Assembly: GCF_000771225.1 (NCBI RefSeq)
Contig: NZ_JDTZ01000003.1
Coordinates: forward strand, 186,001-250,000
Length of the DNA stretch: 64,000 nt
DNA from: Bifidobacterium pseudolongum subsp. pseudolongum DSM 20099
GTDB lineage: Bacteria > Actinomycetota > Actinomycetes > Actinomycetales > Bifidobacteriaceae
Reading direction: 5' to 3'
The position numbers were made by a program, and so were the translations under genes. The notes under the pieces are model-generated. The model worked only from the letters and a program-made list of their open reading frames with translations. It searched no databases and was not told the DNA's origin. Shown piece by piece: positions 19,701 through 28,710 of the stretch. Each line of letters opens with the position of its first letter. The first letter of the stretch is position 1.

Positions 19701-21409
19701 TCGACGGCGGCGTGATCGATGCGGTCGCGGCCCAACTCGCCGAGCGCACGTTCTGGAACGACCTCGACGACGGCGATGTGCGCGGGCGTGTGCACCGCTA
19801 TGCGGTGACGCACGCGCCGTTCACCGCCGACCAGATGATCGCGGATCTCAGCGTGCCCGCACAGGCGGCGGTCCACGAACTTGACGAGCTGCACGCTTCC
19901 GGCCAGATGTTCACCGGCAGGTTCGACGACCGGCTTCCGGTGGATGTGCCGCAATGGGTGCACGCCGATGTGCTCAAGCGCATCCGGTCGAAATCGCTCG
20001 CCAAGGCCCGCAAAGCGGTCAAACCCGTGGAGGCGGCGCAATTCCAGTCCTTTGTGCTTGACCGGCAGGGTGTGGGATCCCTTGGTGGCGAACGCTACGA
20101 AGGCGTGGATGGCGTGATGCGCGTCGTGGAGCAGCTCGAAGGCGTCAGTCTGCCCATCAACGTATGGGAGGAATCGGTGTTTCCGGTGCGTGTGCGTGAT
20201 TACCGGCCTGCGCTGCTGGACGAACTGATCGCCAGCGGCGAGGTGGTGTGGACCGGCGCCGGCCCGGCCGCCAGCAAGGAGCGGTTGGGAGCAGTGGCGT
20301 TCTATCCGTTCGATTCGGTGCAATTGCAGGTGCATTGTGCATCGCACGCCAACACACCGTCCGGTGAGGGGCTCCAGCCGGAAAACGAGATGGGTATGGC
20401 CGACGCCATTGTGCGGGTGTTCGAGGAAGGTGGCGCCTACGCGGCGAACCAGCTCGAACAGCGTGCCCGCGCGATATGGGAACAACACCCTGAGTCGATG
20501 ATCGACCCCGCAACCGGCGAATTGGTGGCGGCGGGATGGTCGACTGCCGCGTTCGAAGACGCGTTGTGGGGATTGGTGCGCGAGGGCCGCATCACCAACA
20601 GCGCATTCGCCGTGGCCCGTGCAGCAGCCAGTGGCACGGTGAGCGCACGCATGCCATCCTCCTCGCGCAGGCGCGCACGCGTACATATCGCCCAACCCGT
20701 GGCGCTCACGGGGCTCTGGTCGCTGGTCACGGCAGTCGGAGAGCCGTGCACGCCGGAAGAGCAGGCAATCGACTTGGTGGATATGCTGTTGGACAGATAC
20801 GGCGTGGTCAGCCAACCCGTCGTCGAGCAGGTGGGGATCCCCGGTGGATTTTCCGCCATCTACCCGGTGCTCAAACGCATGGAAGAGCAGGGCGTACTGG
20901 CGCGCGGCATGTTCGTCCGCGGGTTTGGCGCGGCCCAATTCGCCCAACGCGAGACGGTAGATGTGCTGCGCGAGTATGCGAACGGCCCGTCGAGCACGGT
21001 GTCCCTGGACGCGACCGATCCCGCCAACCTGTATGGGGCGGCGATGTCATGGCCTGATCCGGCAGGGATGGGCGATACGCACGACGATGCGTCGGCGTCC
21101 GCATCGCCGGAGGAGCGCAGCCCCGCCAAACCGATCCGCCGTGCCGACGCCTGCACGGTGATACGCGGCGGTGAGGCACTGCTGTACATCGGCGTGAAAT
21201 CCGGCCGTCTCGTCATGTTCACGAGTGTGGAAGCGTTGCAGGAGCAGGCGTGCAAGGCGCTTGCGGATATGCTGCACCGCCATATGGGCGGCAGTGTGAC
21301 CATCAAGGATTGCAACGGTGTGCCGCTCACCCAACGCGGTGGCGTCACCGTGGCCTTGCGTGCCGCGGGATTCGCACCGAGCCCACAGGGCATGAAGCTG
21401 TACCGGTGA
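16736..21409 (+). CDS. lhr: Lhr-family superfamily 2 DNA/RNA helicase
   Basis: Large ATP-dependent helicase (1557 residues, the usual size of actinobacterial full-length Lhr), implicated in DNA repair. The N-terminal core has the Q-motif region, Walker A APTGSGKT (43-50), DEVH (about 175-178), SAT, and the second RecA domain with TLVFVNSRGLAERF, SSLELGIDMGSVDLV and QRVGRADHR. The winged-helix and Lhr-specific domains follow, then a long C-terminal region that ends GVTVALRAAGFAPSPQGMKLYR. A Ser/Ala/Pro-rich insertion of about 70 residues (255-328) separates the two RecA domains. ATG 16736 has a leaderless -10 exactly 7 nt upstream and no ribosome site. The gene stands alone. Confidence 0.94.
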   Translation: MCECLESFTAPTRAWFERGFGEPTEAQRLAWPAIHNGENVLVIAPTGSGKTLSAFLAAIDGIIARKARAAGGKHGCKRPRKGVRVLYISPLKALGVDVAKNLETPLNGIREEYARMGLAVPEVSIAMRSGDSTPQERRAIVSRPPDILVTTPESLYLMLTSKARTVLDTVQTVILDEVHAVAGTKRGAHLALSLERLDDRLETPPQRIGLSATVNPVDEAAAFLGGSRPVTIAQASGRPALDLKVVEPASCMGDGGGKTDAAKPHTPQSSGSITGVTPAMQRLAERKAREAGRPAAATPSAAVHRGGSTARAGSGAPATVAASAEPTASVWPLIQRSVLDEVLAHRTTLVFVNSRGLAERFTAQLNDLYLERQGKSPDLSNEPAHYGSLIGSTTKLVGPVAPQDAIAMAHHGSVSKDRRKQIEEQLKAGKLKCVVATSSLELGIDMGSVDLVIQLAPPLSVSSGLQRVGRADHRVGGVSHALIYPVTREQIIGAAASVESMLAGAIEPLRVPNSPLDVLAQQTVAAASLEPISADAWFRTVRRAAPYRTLQRDMFDAVVGMVTGAYNGEEFSAFRPPLVFEEESGMLAARQGAQRLAVTSGGTIPDRGLYTVVLPEGEAGTGPRRVGELDEEMVYESRVGDIITLGTTSWQIQEITNDRVIVLPAPGRSARLPFWHGDGDGRDYRFGLAQGQWVHDVAQGLVGAGQTHPDAPHAPGPRFTNAVQARLVQDGLDANAIDNLARLLAEQRAATGVVPDATHVVIERCRDEEGDWRIVVHTPFGRRVHEPWALAINARLLQRYAVDGQIYAADDGILIRLPDGDGRIDIASLIAFDPDDIQRIVEAQVSGSVLFAARFRECAARALFMPRTDPGKRVPLWQQRLRAAQLLTAARAHKNFPLLLETARECLQDVYDVPALREVLTRMQAGLIDVHDAETAVPSPMAEHLLFGFVGSVMYQYDVPQAERNAQLLSMDPQVLERLLGSDDVSSVLDGGVIDAVAAQLAERTFWNDLDDGDVRGRVHRYAVTHAPFTADQMIADLSVPAQAAVHELDELHASGQMFTGRFDDRLPVDVPQWVHADVLKRIRSKSLAKARKAVKPVEAAQFQSFVLDRQGVGSLGGERYEGVDGVMRVVEQLEGVSLPINVWEESVFPVRVRDYRPALLDELIASGEVVWTGAGPAASKERLGAVAFYPFDSVQLQVHCASHANTPSGEGLQPENEMGMADAIVRVFEEGGAYAANQLEQRARAIWEQHPESMIDPATGELVAAGWSTAAFEDALWGLVREGRITNSAFAVARAAASGTVSARMPSSSRRRARVHIAQPVALTGLWSLVTAVGEPCTPEEQAIDLVDMLLDRYGVVSQPVVEQVGIPGGFSAIYPVLKRMEEQGVLARGMFVRGFGAAQFAQRETVDVLREYANGPSSTVSLDATDPANLYGAAMSWPDPAGMGDTHDDASASASPEERSPAKPIRRADACTVIRGGEALLYIGVKSGRLVMFTSVEALQEQACKALADMLHRHMGGSVTIKDCNGVPLTQRGGVTVALRAAGFAPSPQGMKLYR

Positions 21410-21472
21410 GCACGCGGCCCGGCGGTTGCATGCTGTGAGCAAACCATGGCCTATGGTTGGTGCACGCCGCCG

Positions 21473-21478
21473 TACAAT
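21473..21478 (+). promoter_or_regulatory. Candidate -10 with flanking GGTGCAC repeats
   Basis: TACAAT lies 64 bp before the sugar transporter start. GGTGCACG (21459-21466), the reverse-orientation GGCGCACC (21483-21490) and the palindrome GGTGCACC (21511-21518) surround it. They could be operator sites for a local regulator; this is inference. Confidence 0.35.
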
Positions 21479-21542
21479 GACTGGCGCACCATTCGGTGGG
21501 CGATAGGGGTGGTGCACCGAACAACACGAGAGGACGAACGCC

Positions 21543-22505
21543 TTGACCTATATGCTGCTCGCGCTGCTACCAGCTGTGTTCCTTGGATCCAACAGCATCA
21601 TCACGGCAAAGATCGACGGCAAACCGAGTCAGGGTACCTTGGGCACCACCATCGGTGCACTGCTGTTCGCCATTGCGGTGTCGCTGTGCTATGTGGTGCC
21701 CCACGCCGGCTGGGCCTTCGCCTACAATCCACGCATCTGGGTCGTGGGGCTGTGTTCGGGCGTGTTCTGGACAATCGGCTCGTTCGGGCAGTATTCCGCA
21801 CTCAAACCCCTCGGTGTATCGGTCGCCATGCCCATCTCCACCGCTGGTCAAGTGGTCGGCAACGCGCTCATGGCCGCCATTGTGCTGGAACAGTGGACCA
21901 CGCTCCATGTGTGGGCCGTGGGCATGCTCGCTATCATCCTCGTGACCGCCGGTGCGGTGATGTGCTCGGCGCGCGACCACACCGAAGGCGCCGTGCAACG
22001 CTCGCCGAAGGACGTGCGGGCCGGGCTCACCGCACTGTTGTTCTCCACGCTCGGCTTCATGATGTACTTCCTGTTCCCAAACCTGCTGCACAAAACCGGC
22101 TTCATTGGCGACGACATCTACAATGCGCCCAGCGGCGACGGCCTGTACTACATGACCTCGGTCATCCTGCCACAGGCGGTGGGGCAGGTGCTCACAGCGC
22201 TCGCGATCATCACGTTCATCGAAAAGAACACGCAGCTCATCGTGGCCAAGAAGACCGCCCTCAACATCATCACCGGCCTGGCGTGGGCCGTCGGCAATGT
22301 GCTCGTCTTCATCTGCGCGGCGAGCCCGCATGTGGGGCAGGCCATCGCCACCACGTTCTCGCAGCTCGGCGTGATCGTCTCCACGTATGGCGGCATCGTG
22401 ATCCTGCACGAACACAAATCCAAACGCCAGATGGCGTTCATTCTTTTTGGCACGGTACTGATTACCGTGGGTGCCGTGCTCATGGGCATGTTCACCACGC
22501 GTTGA
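21543..22505 (+). CDS. GRP-family sugar uptake transporter (glucose/ribose porter, GlcU-like)
   Basis: Integral membrane carrier of the drug/metabolite superfamily, GRP branch, whose members import glucose or ribose. The 320-residue product has ten predicted helices, with the family-typical start LLALLPAVFLGSNSIITAK and the middle block LKPLGVSVAMPISTAGQVVGNAL. The start is TTG 21543: GAGAGGA lies upstream and the protein must begin right at helix 1. Sugar specificity cannot be read directly. A strong terminator follows, shared with the converging parC gene. Confidence 0.87.
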   Translation: MTYMLLALLPAVFLGSNSIITAKIDGKPSQGTLGTTIGALLFAIAVSLCYVVPHAGWAFAYNPRIWVVGLCSGVFWTIGSFGQYSALKPLGVSVAMPISTAGQVVGNALMAAIVLEQWTTLHVWAVGMLAIILVTAGAVMCSARDHTEGAVQRSPKDVRAGLTALLFSTLGFMMYFLFPNLLHKTGFIGDDIYNAPSGDGLYYMTSVILPQAVGQVLTALAIITFIEKNTQLIVAKKTALNIITGLAWAVGNVLVFICAASPHVGQAIATTFSQLGVIVSTYGGIVILHEHKSKRQMAFILFGTVLITVGAVLMGMFTTR

Positions 22506-22518
22506 TCGCATAACACAA

Positions 22519-22549
22519 GGGGGCCTGCGGCAGACTGCCGCAGGCCCCC
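22519..22549. terminator. Bidirectional terminator between the sugar porter and parC
   Basis: Perfect 14-bp stem (22519-22532 with 22536-22549), 3-nt loop, very GC-rich, between two convergent stops (22505 and 22558). Confidence 0.85.
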
Positions 22550-22557
22550 CTCCTATA

Positions 22558-25221
22558 TCATGCCACGTATGTGATTGGTGCCGTGAGCTCGGTGCCCGAG
22601 CCATCGCGGCGCATGTCCGGCTGTGGCAATGCCACCGGATGGCCATGCTCGGTGCAGGCCACGAGCGGATAGTCGCCCACATAGGCCTTGACGAGTGTGT
22701 TCTGGCCCTTGAGGAACCGCTGCGACCGCACGCCACCGGTCGCGCGGCCCTTGGTGGGGTAGAGGCTGAACGGCGTCAGCTTCGCAGATCCATTCTCGGT
22801 ACCGGGCAACGCGTCGGCATCGCCGGCGACCGTGAGCACGACGGCGCCATGTGCGGCTTCGGTCACCGCGCCCTGATCATCGGTCTGCGCCTCATGCCAT
22901 GCCACCTGCGCTGCAGGCACGATAGCGCATGTCAGGACCGTGCACCCCTCGGCAAGGCGGATGCCCGCCATGCCCGCGGCCGTACGCCCCTGCGGGCGCA
23001 CCAGTTTGGCATCGAAGGTCAGCAGCGAGGAATCGGAGGAGACGAACACCACACGGTCGCCGTCTGCGGCCTCACGTGCGGTGAGCAGTTCGTCGCCGTC
23101 CTTGAGGTCGATGATGCTCCACGAATCCATCGTCGTGGGCGATTCGCGGTTCCACCGCTTGATCACGCCATGGCGCGTGCCGAGGGCCAGGGGGAGCGGA
23201 TCGCCGTCTTCAGGGATGGCCACTGCCGCAATCACCCGTTCACCACGCACCGGCTCCATATGTTCGGTCGACGCCACCAATTCGGCCGCATCGATGCCGC
23301 CGGTCACACTCAACGGTTCGGAGACGGCGATGGACGGCAGTTCCACCGCGTGCGCCAACACAAAACGGCCTGCGGATGTCACGAGGCCATACGTGGCCCG
23401 TGTGCTCGTGTGGATCATCGAGACGATCACATCATTGCCGCTCTGCACGGCGGCGGGATCCCTCATGCGCCATGCGTCCGCGGCCTTCGGATCCATGCGG
23501 CCGATCAGTCCAGTGGCGCTCAACGCGATGACGCACGGTTCGTCCTCGATCTGCAATGCTGCGGCCATGCCGGCGTCGCTCGCCTTCTTGGCTGCGGCCA
23601 CATCCGCGGCGGCGTCGGAGACCTTCGCGGCGTTGATTGCCGCCGTGTGCGCGAAATCGGCCAAGGAATCATCGCCGTGCGTCTTCACCGGCGTCAGTGA
23701 GCCGTCCTCGTTCTCGTCGAGCAGCACCGTGCGACGCGGCGATCCATAGGTAGCTACGGCATCGTCCATCTCCTGGATCACCACGGCGTCGAGCGATTCG
23801 GCGGAAGCGAGGATCGCTTCCAGCTCCTCGATGCGCCGGCGCAAGTCGTCGCGTTCGGCCTCCAGCTCGATGCGGCTCATCTTCGTCAGGCGGCGCAGAC
23901 GCAGGTCCAGAATGTACTGCGCCTGGATTTCGTCGAGGTCGAATACCTGCATCAGCCGGGTCTTCGCCGTGTCGGCGTCTTCGGACGAGCGGATCACCTG
24001 AATGACCTCGTCGATGTCCACAAGCGCGAGCAGCAGTCCCTCCACCAAGTGCAGCCGTTCGAGCGCCTTGGCGCGCCTGAACTCGCTGCGCCGACGGATC
24101 ACGCCGCGGCGGTGCCCGATCCACACGTCGAGCATCTCGCGCAGGCCCATCGTGTGCGGACGGCCGTCCACAAGCGCCACGTTGTTGATCGTGAAGTTCT
24201 CCTGCAGTGGCGTGTGCTTGAACAGCTGGCTGAGCACGGCGGCCGGGTCGAAGCCGGTCTTCAGTTCGATGACGATGCGCGTGCCGTTGTGTCGGTCGGT
24301 CAGGTCGATCGCATTGGAGATGCCTTCGAGCTTATGGTTCTTCACGCCTTCCGAAATGCGCTCGAGCACGCGCTCGGGGCCCACCATGTACGGCAGTTCG
24401 GTCACGACGATCGCCTTCTTGCGGGCCGTCACGTTCTCCACATGCGTCGCAGCGCGCGTGGTGAGCGAGCCGCGGCCCTGCGCATAGGCGTCGCGGATGC
24501 CCGCGCGGCCGATCACAATGCCGCCACCGGGCCAGTCCGGTCCGGGCACATACTGCATCAGGTCGTCGAGTGTGGCGTCAGGGTGGCGCATCACATGCTT
24601 GGCCGCGGCCACGACCTCGCCGAGGTTGTGTGTGGCCATGTTCGTGGCCATGCCGACGGCGATGCCCGAGGCACCGTTGACGAGCAGGTTCGGAATCGCC
24701 GCGGGCAGCACTTCCGGCTCCTTGAGCTTGTTGTCGTAGTTCGGCGTGAAGTCCACGGTGTCTTCGTCGATGTCGCCGTTCATGCCGAGCGCCGCCGGCG
24801 CCAGACGCGCCTCGGTGTAACGCGAGGCCGCCGGACCGTCGTCGAGTGAGCCGAAGTTGCCATGGCCGTCGACGAGAGGCAGACGCATCGCGAACGGCTG
24901 CGCGAGACGCACCATGGCCTCGTAGATCGCGGAGTCGCCGTGCGGGTGCAGCTTGCCCATGACCTCGCCCACCACGCGCGCGGACTTCATGTAGGGGCGT
25001 GCGGGCAGCAGGTTCATCTGGCCCATCTGGTAGATGATGCGCCGCTGCACGGGCTTGAGGCCGTCGCGTGCATCAGGCAGGGCGCGCGCGTAGATGACCG
25101 AATACGCGTATTCGAGGAACGACTTGCTCATCTCCTCACCGAGCGGCGTCTCGACGATGTGCTCCTTGACCGTGCGCGGATCATATGCTGTCGCTGCCTG
25201 CGACTTGCGACGTGAAACCAT
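22558..25221 (-). CDS. parC: DNA topoisomerase IV subunit A (GyrA/ParC family)
   Basis: DNA-cleaving subunit of a type IIA topoisomerase. The 887-residue product has the winged-helix motif [12 protein letters not shown], the quinolone-determining segment [11 protein letters not shown] (the Ser is intact), and the catalytic Tyr135 in [10 protein letters not shown]. The C-terminal third is a divergent beta-pinwheel with GR(T/A)(A/T)-type repeats ([16 protein letters not shown]). It is named ParC rather than GyrA because the DNA-wrapping GyrA box is not obvious and a ParE-like gene lies nearby; the two families are close, so this remains likely rather than certain. ATG 25221 has GGGAG upstream. 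Confidence 0.87.
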   Translation of the reverse strand: MVSRRKSQAATAYDPRTVKEHIVETPLGEEMSKSFLEYAYSVIYARALPDARDGLKPVQRRIIYQMGQMNLLPARPYMKSARVVGEVMGKLHPHGDSAIYEAMVRLAQPFAMRLPLVDGHGNFGSLDDGPAASRYTEARLAPAALGMNGDIDEDTVDFTPNYDNKLKEPEVLPAAIPNLLVNGASGIAVGMATNMATHNLGEVVAAAKHVMRHPDATLDDLMQYVPGPDWPGGGIVIGRAGIRDAYAQGRGSLTTRAATHVENVTARKKAIVVTELPYMVGPERVLERISEGVKNHKLEGISNAIDLTDRHNGTRIVIELKTGFDPAAVLSQLFKHTPLQENFTINNVALVDGRPHTMGLREMLDVWIGHRRGVIRRRSEFRRAKALERLHLVEGLLLALVDIDEVIQVIRSSEDADTAKTRLMQVFDLDEIQAQYILDLRLRRLTKMSRIELEAERDDLRRRIEELEAILASAESLDAVVIQEMDDAVATYGSPRRTVLLDENEDGSLTPVKTHGDDSLADFAHTAAINAAKVSDAAADVAAAKKASDAGMAAALQIEDEPCVIALSATGLIGRMDPKAADAWRMRDPAAVQSGNDVIVSMIHTSTRATYGLVTSAGRFVLAHAVELPSIAVSEPLSVTGGIDAAELVASTEHMEPVRGERVIAAVAIPEDGDPLPLALGTRHGVIKRWNRESPTTMDSWSIIDLKDGDELLTAREAADGDRVVFVSSDSSLLTFDAKLVRPQGRTAAGMAGIRLAEGCTVLTCAIVPAAQVAWHEAQTDDQGAVTEAAHGAVVLTVAGDADALPGTENGSAKLTPFSLYPTKGRATGGVRSQRFLKGQNTLVKAYVGDYPLVACTEHGHPVALPQPDMRRDGSGTELTAPITYVA

Positions 25222-25374
25222 GCTGCCTGCTACTCCCTAGAACGACGTGAACCGTATTATTTTAGCAATTCGTGCGGTCCATGAGCGGTGCGCCGAGCGA
25301 ACGCGGTGGAGTCGGGTGGCAAAGGTAAAGACACGCGCCACCGCGCCCAACGCGCGTCCGGCAACCGCGGCATC

Positions 25375-26655
25375 ATGGAAAGCATGAGCATAGACGTCCC
25401 CGACATGCGAACCCTGCTGGAATTCGTGCCGACCGCGCACTACGGCGACACACTGGCCACACCGCCGCGCATGGACGTGCCCGCGCCATTCACACCGGCG
25501 AGTGTGGAACCCCGTGGCGGCGCGCTCCATATATCGTCGGTGCTGCCGGCGCTGTCCGCCGCGATCGGCGCGCCGGTCGAGACCACGGTGCACCATGACG
25601 CCGGTACGCTCCAACGCGCGCTTGGCATTCCGCAGGCGCGCGCCGCGGTTGTGGTGCTTGTGGACGGCCTGGGCTATTGGAACCTCGCGATGCGCCTCGC
25701 GCATGCGAACTATCTGCGCGCGTTGATGAAAGAGCCCATCAACCAGCGCCCCATCTCCACATGCGCGCCAAGCACGACGACCGCTGCCATGGCCACGTTT
25801 GGCACCGGCACTTGCCCGGGCTTGACAGCCATGACCGGCTACACACAGCGCAACGCGCGCACGGGCGTGATGAGCCAACTCATCCAGTTCCGCGACGCCG
25901 AGCCACCGGAGGAACTCCAGCGTGAGCCCACGGCGTTCGAACTGCTCGCCAGCCGCGGCGTGCGTGTGACGAGCGTGGGATTGAAGCGCTTCAAGTCGTC
26001 GCCACTGACCCGCGCCACCCTGCGTGGAGCGCATTACCTCGGTTTCGACACCCCGCTGGCCCGTGTGCGTGCAGCCGCGCAGAGCGCGCAGGAACCGGGG
26101 CTGACGTACCTGTATCTGCCCGATGTGGACAAGACCGGGCACGCCGAAGGCTGGGAATCCGAGGACTGGGTCGTGCAGTTCGAAAAGATCGACGACCAGC
26201 TCGACACGTTGCGCAGGCTCGCCCCGCGCGGCACGGCGATTGTGGTGGTGGCCGACCACGGCATGGTGGCCGCGGACCCGGCAGAACGCATCGACATCGC
26301 GCTCGACCCGCAGCTTACGCAAGACGTGGCGATGGTCGGTGGCGAGCCGAGGTCGGTCATGCTGTATGCGGGCGAGGGATGCGATGTCGCGGCGCTCGCC
26401 GAACGCTGGCGCACGCGGCTTGCGGGCAAGGCATGGGTGCGCACGAAAGACGAGGCGGTCAATGCCGGCCTGTTTGGGCCGGTTTCGGCGCATACGCGCG
26501 AAGTGCTCGGCGATGTGATCGTGCAGGCCGCGCGCAATGTGACGCTTGTCGATTCACGCACGCAGACCGAAGGCGCAATGAGCATGCCTGGCGTGCACGG
26601 CTCGCAGACGATGCTCGAAATGGATGTGCCGTGCATCATCGATATGGTGGACTGA
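25375..26655 (+). CDS. Alkaline phosphatase superfamily protein (nucleotide pyrophosphatase/phosphodiesterase-like)
   Basis: Predicted metal-dependent phosphodiesterase or phosphatase of 426 residues. It shows the metal-site segment VVVLVDGLGYWNL, the nucleophile region STTTAAMATFGTGTCPG (Thr in a TTTA context), the YLPDVDKTGH metal motif, VVVADHGMV, and HGSQTMLEMDVP near the C-terminus. This pattern matches the actinobacterial cytoplasmic phosphodiesterase/NPP branch. No signal peptide or membrane helix is seen. The start is uncertain: ATG 25375 or ATG 25384, neither with a clear ribosome site. Divergent from parC, with its stop 15 bp from the converging sepH stop. Substrate unknown. Confidence 0.83.
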   Translation: MESMSIDVPDMRTLLEFVPTAHYGDTLATPPRMDVPAPFTPASVEPRGGALHISSVLPALSAAIGAPVETTVHHDAGTLQRALGIPQARAAVVVLVDGLGYWNLAMRLAHANYLRALMKEPINQRPISTCAPSTTTAAMATFGTGTCPGLTAMTGYTQRNARTGVMSQLIQFRDAEPPEELQREPTAFELLASRGVRVTSVGLKRFKSSPLTRATLRGAHYLGFDTPLARVRAAAQSAQEPGLTYLYLPDVDKTGHAEGWESEDWVVQFEKIDDQLDTLRRLAPRGTAIVVVADHGMVAADPAERIDIALDPQLTQDVAMVGGEPRSVMLYAGEGCDVAALAERWRTRLAGKAWVRTKDEAVNAGLFGPVSAHTREVLGDVIVQAARNVTLVDSRTQTEGAMSMPGVHGSQTMLEMDVPCIIDMVD

Positions 26656-26670
26656 TATCGCGGTTGTGTG

Positions 26671-27684
26671 TCAGTCCTTCGGCGCCTTGCCGAACATGAT
26701 CTCATCCCAGCTGGGGATGGGGGAGCGGCGCCCACGATGGGCCGGTTTGGCGGCCGGCCGCTCATCTGGCTGTTCCTGCTCGGCCTGCACGGCCTCGACA
26801 TGCACATCATCCGGGGTGTCGGACGACGGTGTGTGATTATCGGTCGGCTCTGCCGATGTGCCAGCAGGCTGTTGTGCCGGTTTCTCAGGTGCGGTGGTGG
26901 CGGTCTCTTCGGTGGCGCTTGCAGGCTGGGCGGACGCGGTGCGGGACTCACGCTGTGCAGTCTGCGATTGTTCATTCCAAGCGGAGACGGTCATCTCGAT
27001 GCGCGCGGACCGCGCGGAGTCACCCGGCAGATCGGCGGTATTGGGCAGTGCCTCATTGAGCGCCGCATCCTGGTCGCCGGTTTCCGCCGCCCGCATGGTA
27101 TTCGCCTCGCCGATGAGCTTGCGCGCGGCGTTGTTGATGCACACCACGGTGTTGTCGTGCATGTTCCACGACCATTCGGCGTGGATCGGGTGTCCTGCGG
27201 ATTGGAACGACGCGATGATGCACCATGGTTCGAGTCCGCGGCGCGTGGCCTTCCACTGCACGGATTCGCGTGGGATGCGCGCGGCCACAAGCGTGCGTTC
27301 GATGAGCTCGGCCAAGGTGTGCACGCGCGATTCCTTCGGGGCGCGCACACGCAGGAACTGTCCGATCGCATAGTTTTTCTCGGATTCCACGGGGGTGGCG
27401 AAGCGGCGCACGAGCGCGCTGTTGAGCGCGTATTTGCGCGCCACTTGATCGGGGTCCGCCCCTGCGCGGATCAGCGCTTGGATCTGCGAGATGGGCAGTG
27501 TGCTCTGCTGGTGCACAGGCTTGTCGTCATGCTGTTCGGCGCGTATCTGCTTGGCTTCGAGGATTGCGCGTTCCAAGGCGTCATTGAGCTCTACGATGAA
27601 ATGGCCATGGTCTGTGGAGAAGACGAGCGCCCCTTCGCCGGTCACATGATCAAACTGGGCAATCGGGTATGATTCCGTTGGCAC
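26671..27684 (-). CDS. sepH: Septation protein SepH (DUF3071)
   Basis: SepH is an actinobacterial division protein known to bind FtsZ and stimulate its assembly. The 337-residue product has the N-terminal DUF3071 domain with its helix-turn-helix (ISQIQALIRAGADPDQVARKYAL, VRRF), the WKATRRGLEPWCIIASF segment, an Ala/Thr/Pro/Glu-rich disordered linker (about 210-315), and the conserved C-terminal tail RRSPIPSWDEIMFG. I place the start at GTG 27684 because GAGG lies 6 nt upstream and the protein then aligns with the family. An in-frame ATG at 27723 is the alternative. Divergent from the DUF4193 gene. Confidence 0.9.
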   Translation of the reverse strand: MPTESYPIAQFDHVTGEGALVFSTDHGHFIVELNDALERAILEAKQIRAEQHDDKPVHQQSTLPISQIQALIRAGADPDQVARKYALNSALVRRFATPVESEKNYAIGQFLRVRAPKESRVHTLAELIERTLVAARIPRESVQWKATRRGLEPWCIIASFQSAGHPIHAEWSWNMHDNTVVCINNAARKLIGEANTMRAAETGDQDAALNEALPNTADLPGDSARSARIEMTVSAWNEQSQTAQRESRTASAQPASATEETATTAPEKPAQQPAGTSAEPTDNHTPSSDTPDDVHVEAVQAEQEQPDERPAAKPAHRGRRSPIPSWDEIMFGKAPKD

Positions 27685-27827
27685 AGGGCACCTCGTTTCT
27701 TCCACAATGTGAACAGTTTCCATTGTGCCCCACGTGTCGGATTTTCCGTTTGCTCATAATCGTGTATCCTATGCGGGGAAAACCCGTGTATTGTGTGGCG
27801 AAGCCATACCAATCGAAAGGAATCGCA

Positions 27828-28121
27828 ATGGCACAGGATTATGATTCCCCGCGCAACAAGGACGAGGACGAGGAGTCGCTGCAGGCACTGGGCAAGAGCT
27901 CGCAGAATTCCGCGGCAGACATGGATGATGACGAGAATGCCATCGCGGAGGACTATGAGCTGCCGGGCGCCGATCTGAGCAATGAGGACGCGTCGGTCAC
28001 CGTCATTCCCATGCAGGGCGATGAATTCATCTGCTCGCAGTGCTTTTTGGTGAAGCACCGCAGCCAGCTTGCCTACACCACCGACGACGGCCAGCCGGTG
28101 TGCAAGGAGTGTGCGGCCTGA
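27828..28121 (+). CDS. DUF4193 small zinc-ribbon-like protein
   Basis: Actinobacterial protein family without an assigned function. The 97-residue product has an acidic N-terminal half and a C-terminal four-cysteine arrangement (CSQC about 30 residues before CKEC), which probably binds zinc. ATG 27828 follows GAAAGGA at good spacing. It directly precedes dut with a TGATG stop/start overlap, so the two genes are translationally coupled; this pairing is common in actinobacteria. TATCCT (27765-27770) could be its -10. Confidence 0.9.
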   Translation: MAQDYDSPRNKDEDEESLQALGKSSQNSAADMDDDENAIAEDYELPGADLSNEDASVTVIPMQGDEFICSQCFLVKHRSQLAYTTDDGQPVCKECAA

Positions 28122-28591
28122 TGACGTTCGACCCCGCATACAACGAGCCGGAACAGACTGAAGTGCTCGTGTGCGCCGTCGACCCGGCGCATCCGGTGCA
28201 GCTGCGCTATGCGCATGCGGGCGACGCGGGCGCCGACCTGAGTACAGCCGAACATGTGGAACTCAAGCCGTTCGAGCGCGCGCTCGTGCGCACCGGCGTG
28301 CGCATCGCGCTACCGGCGGGGTATGTGGGGCTTGTGCACCCACGTTCGGGGCTTGCGGCGAAGCAGGGCGTGACCGTGCTCAACGCCCCCGGCACGATCG
28401 ATGCCGGCTACCGTGGTGAGGTCATGGTACCGTTGATCAACCTCGACGCCGAGCACACGGTGGTGTTCGAACCGGGGGACCGCATCGCGCAGCTGGTGAT
28501 CCAGCGGTATGTGGAGGCGCGGTTCGTACCTGCTCAGGCACTGCCCGGTTCCGACCGGGCCGAGCGCGGGTTCGGCTCGACGGGCGTGTGA
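28121..28591 (+). CDS. dut: Deoxyuridine 5'-triphosphate nucleotidohydrolase (dUTPase)
   Basis: Hydrolyses dUTP to dUMP, keeping uracil out of DNA and feeding thymidylate synthesis. The 156-residue product has all five trimeric dUTPase motifs: DAGADL, PRSGLA, GTIDAGYRGEV, GDRIAQLVI and the C-terminal flexible RAERGFGSTG. The start codon overlaps the stop of the preceding gene by one base, and AAGGAG lies 11 nt upstream. Confidence 0.96.
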   Translation: MTFDPAYNEPEQTEVLVCAVDPAHPVQLRYAHAGDAGADLSTAEHVELKPFERALVRTGVRIALPAGYVGLVHPRSGLAAKQGVTVLNAPGTIDAGYRGEVMVPLINLDAEHTVVFEPGDRIAQLVIQRYVEARFVPAQALPGSDRAERGFGSTGV

Positions 28592-28627
28592 GCGGCGTGC
28601 GGCGGTGACATCCACCGGCCGCGCATG

Positions 28628-28646
28628 GCGCACGTGCGCGTACAAT
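28628..28646 (+). promoter_or_regulatory. Candidate rel promoter with a 12-bp palindrome next to the -10
   Basis: TACAAT (28641-28646) lies 64 bp before the rel start. The perfect palindrome GCGCACGTGCGC (28628-28639) sits one base upstream of it, inside the -35/-10 spacer, where a bound protein would block polymerase. The operator role is inference. Confidence 0.4.
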
Positions 28647-28710
28647 GATGACGTCTGAGCACTGCGTCTCGCGGTGTGCGCGTGAGGGAACAGAGGGACA
28701 GGAGGAGCAT

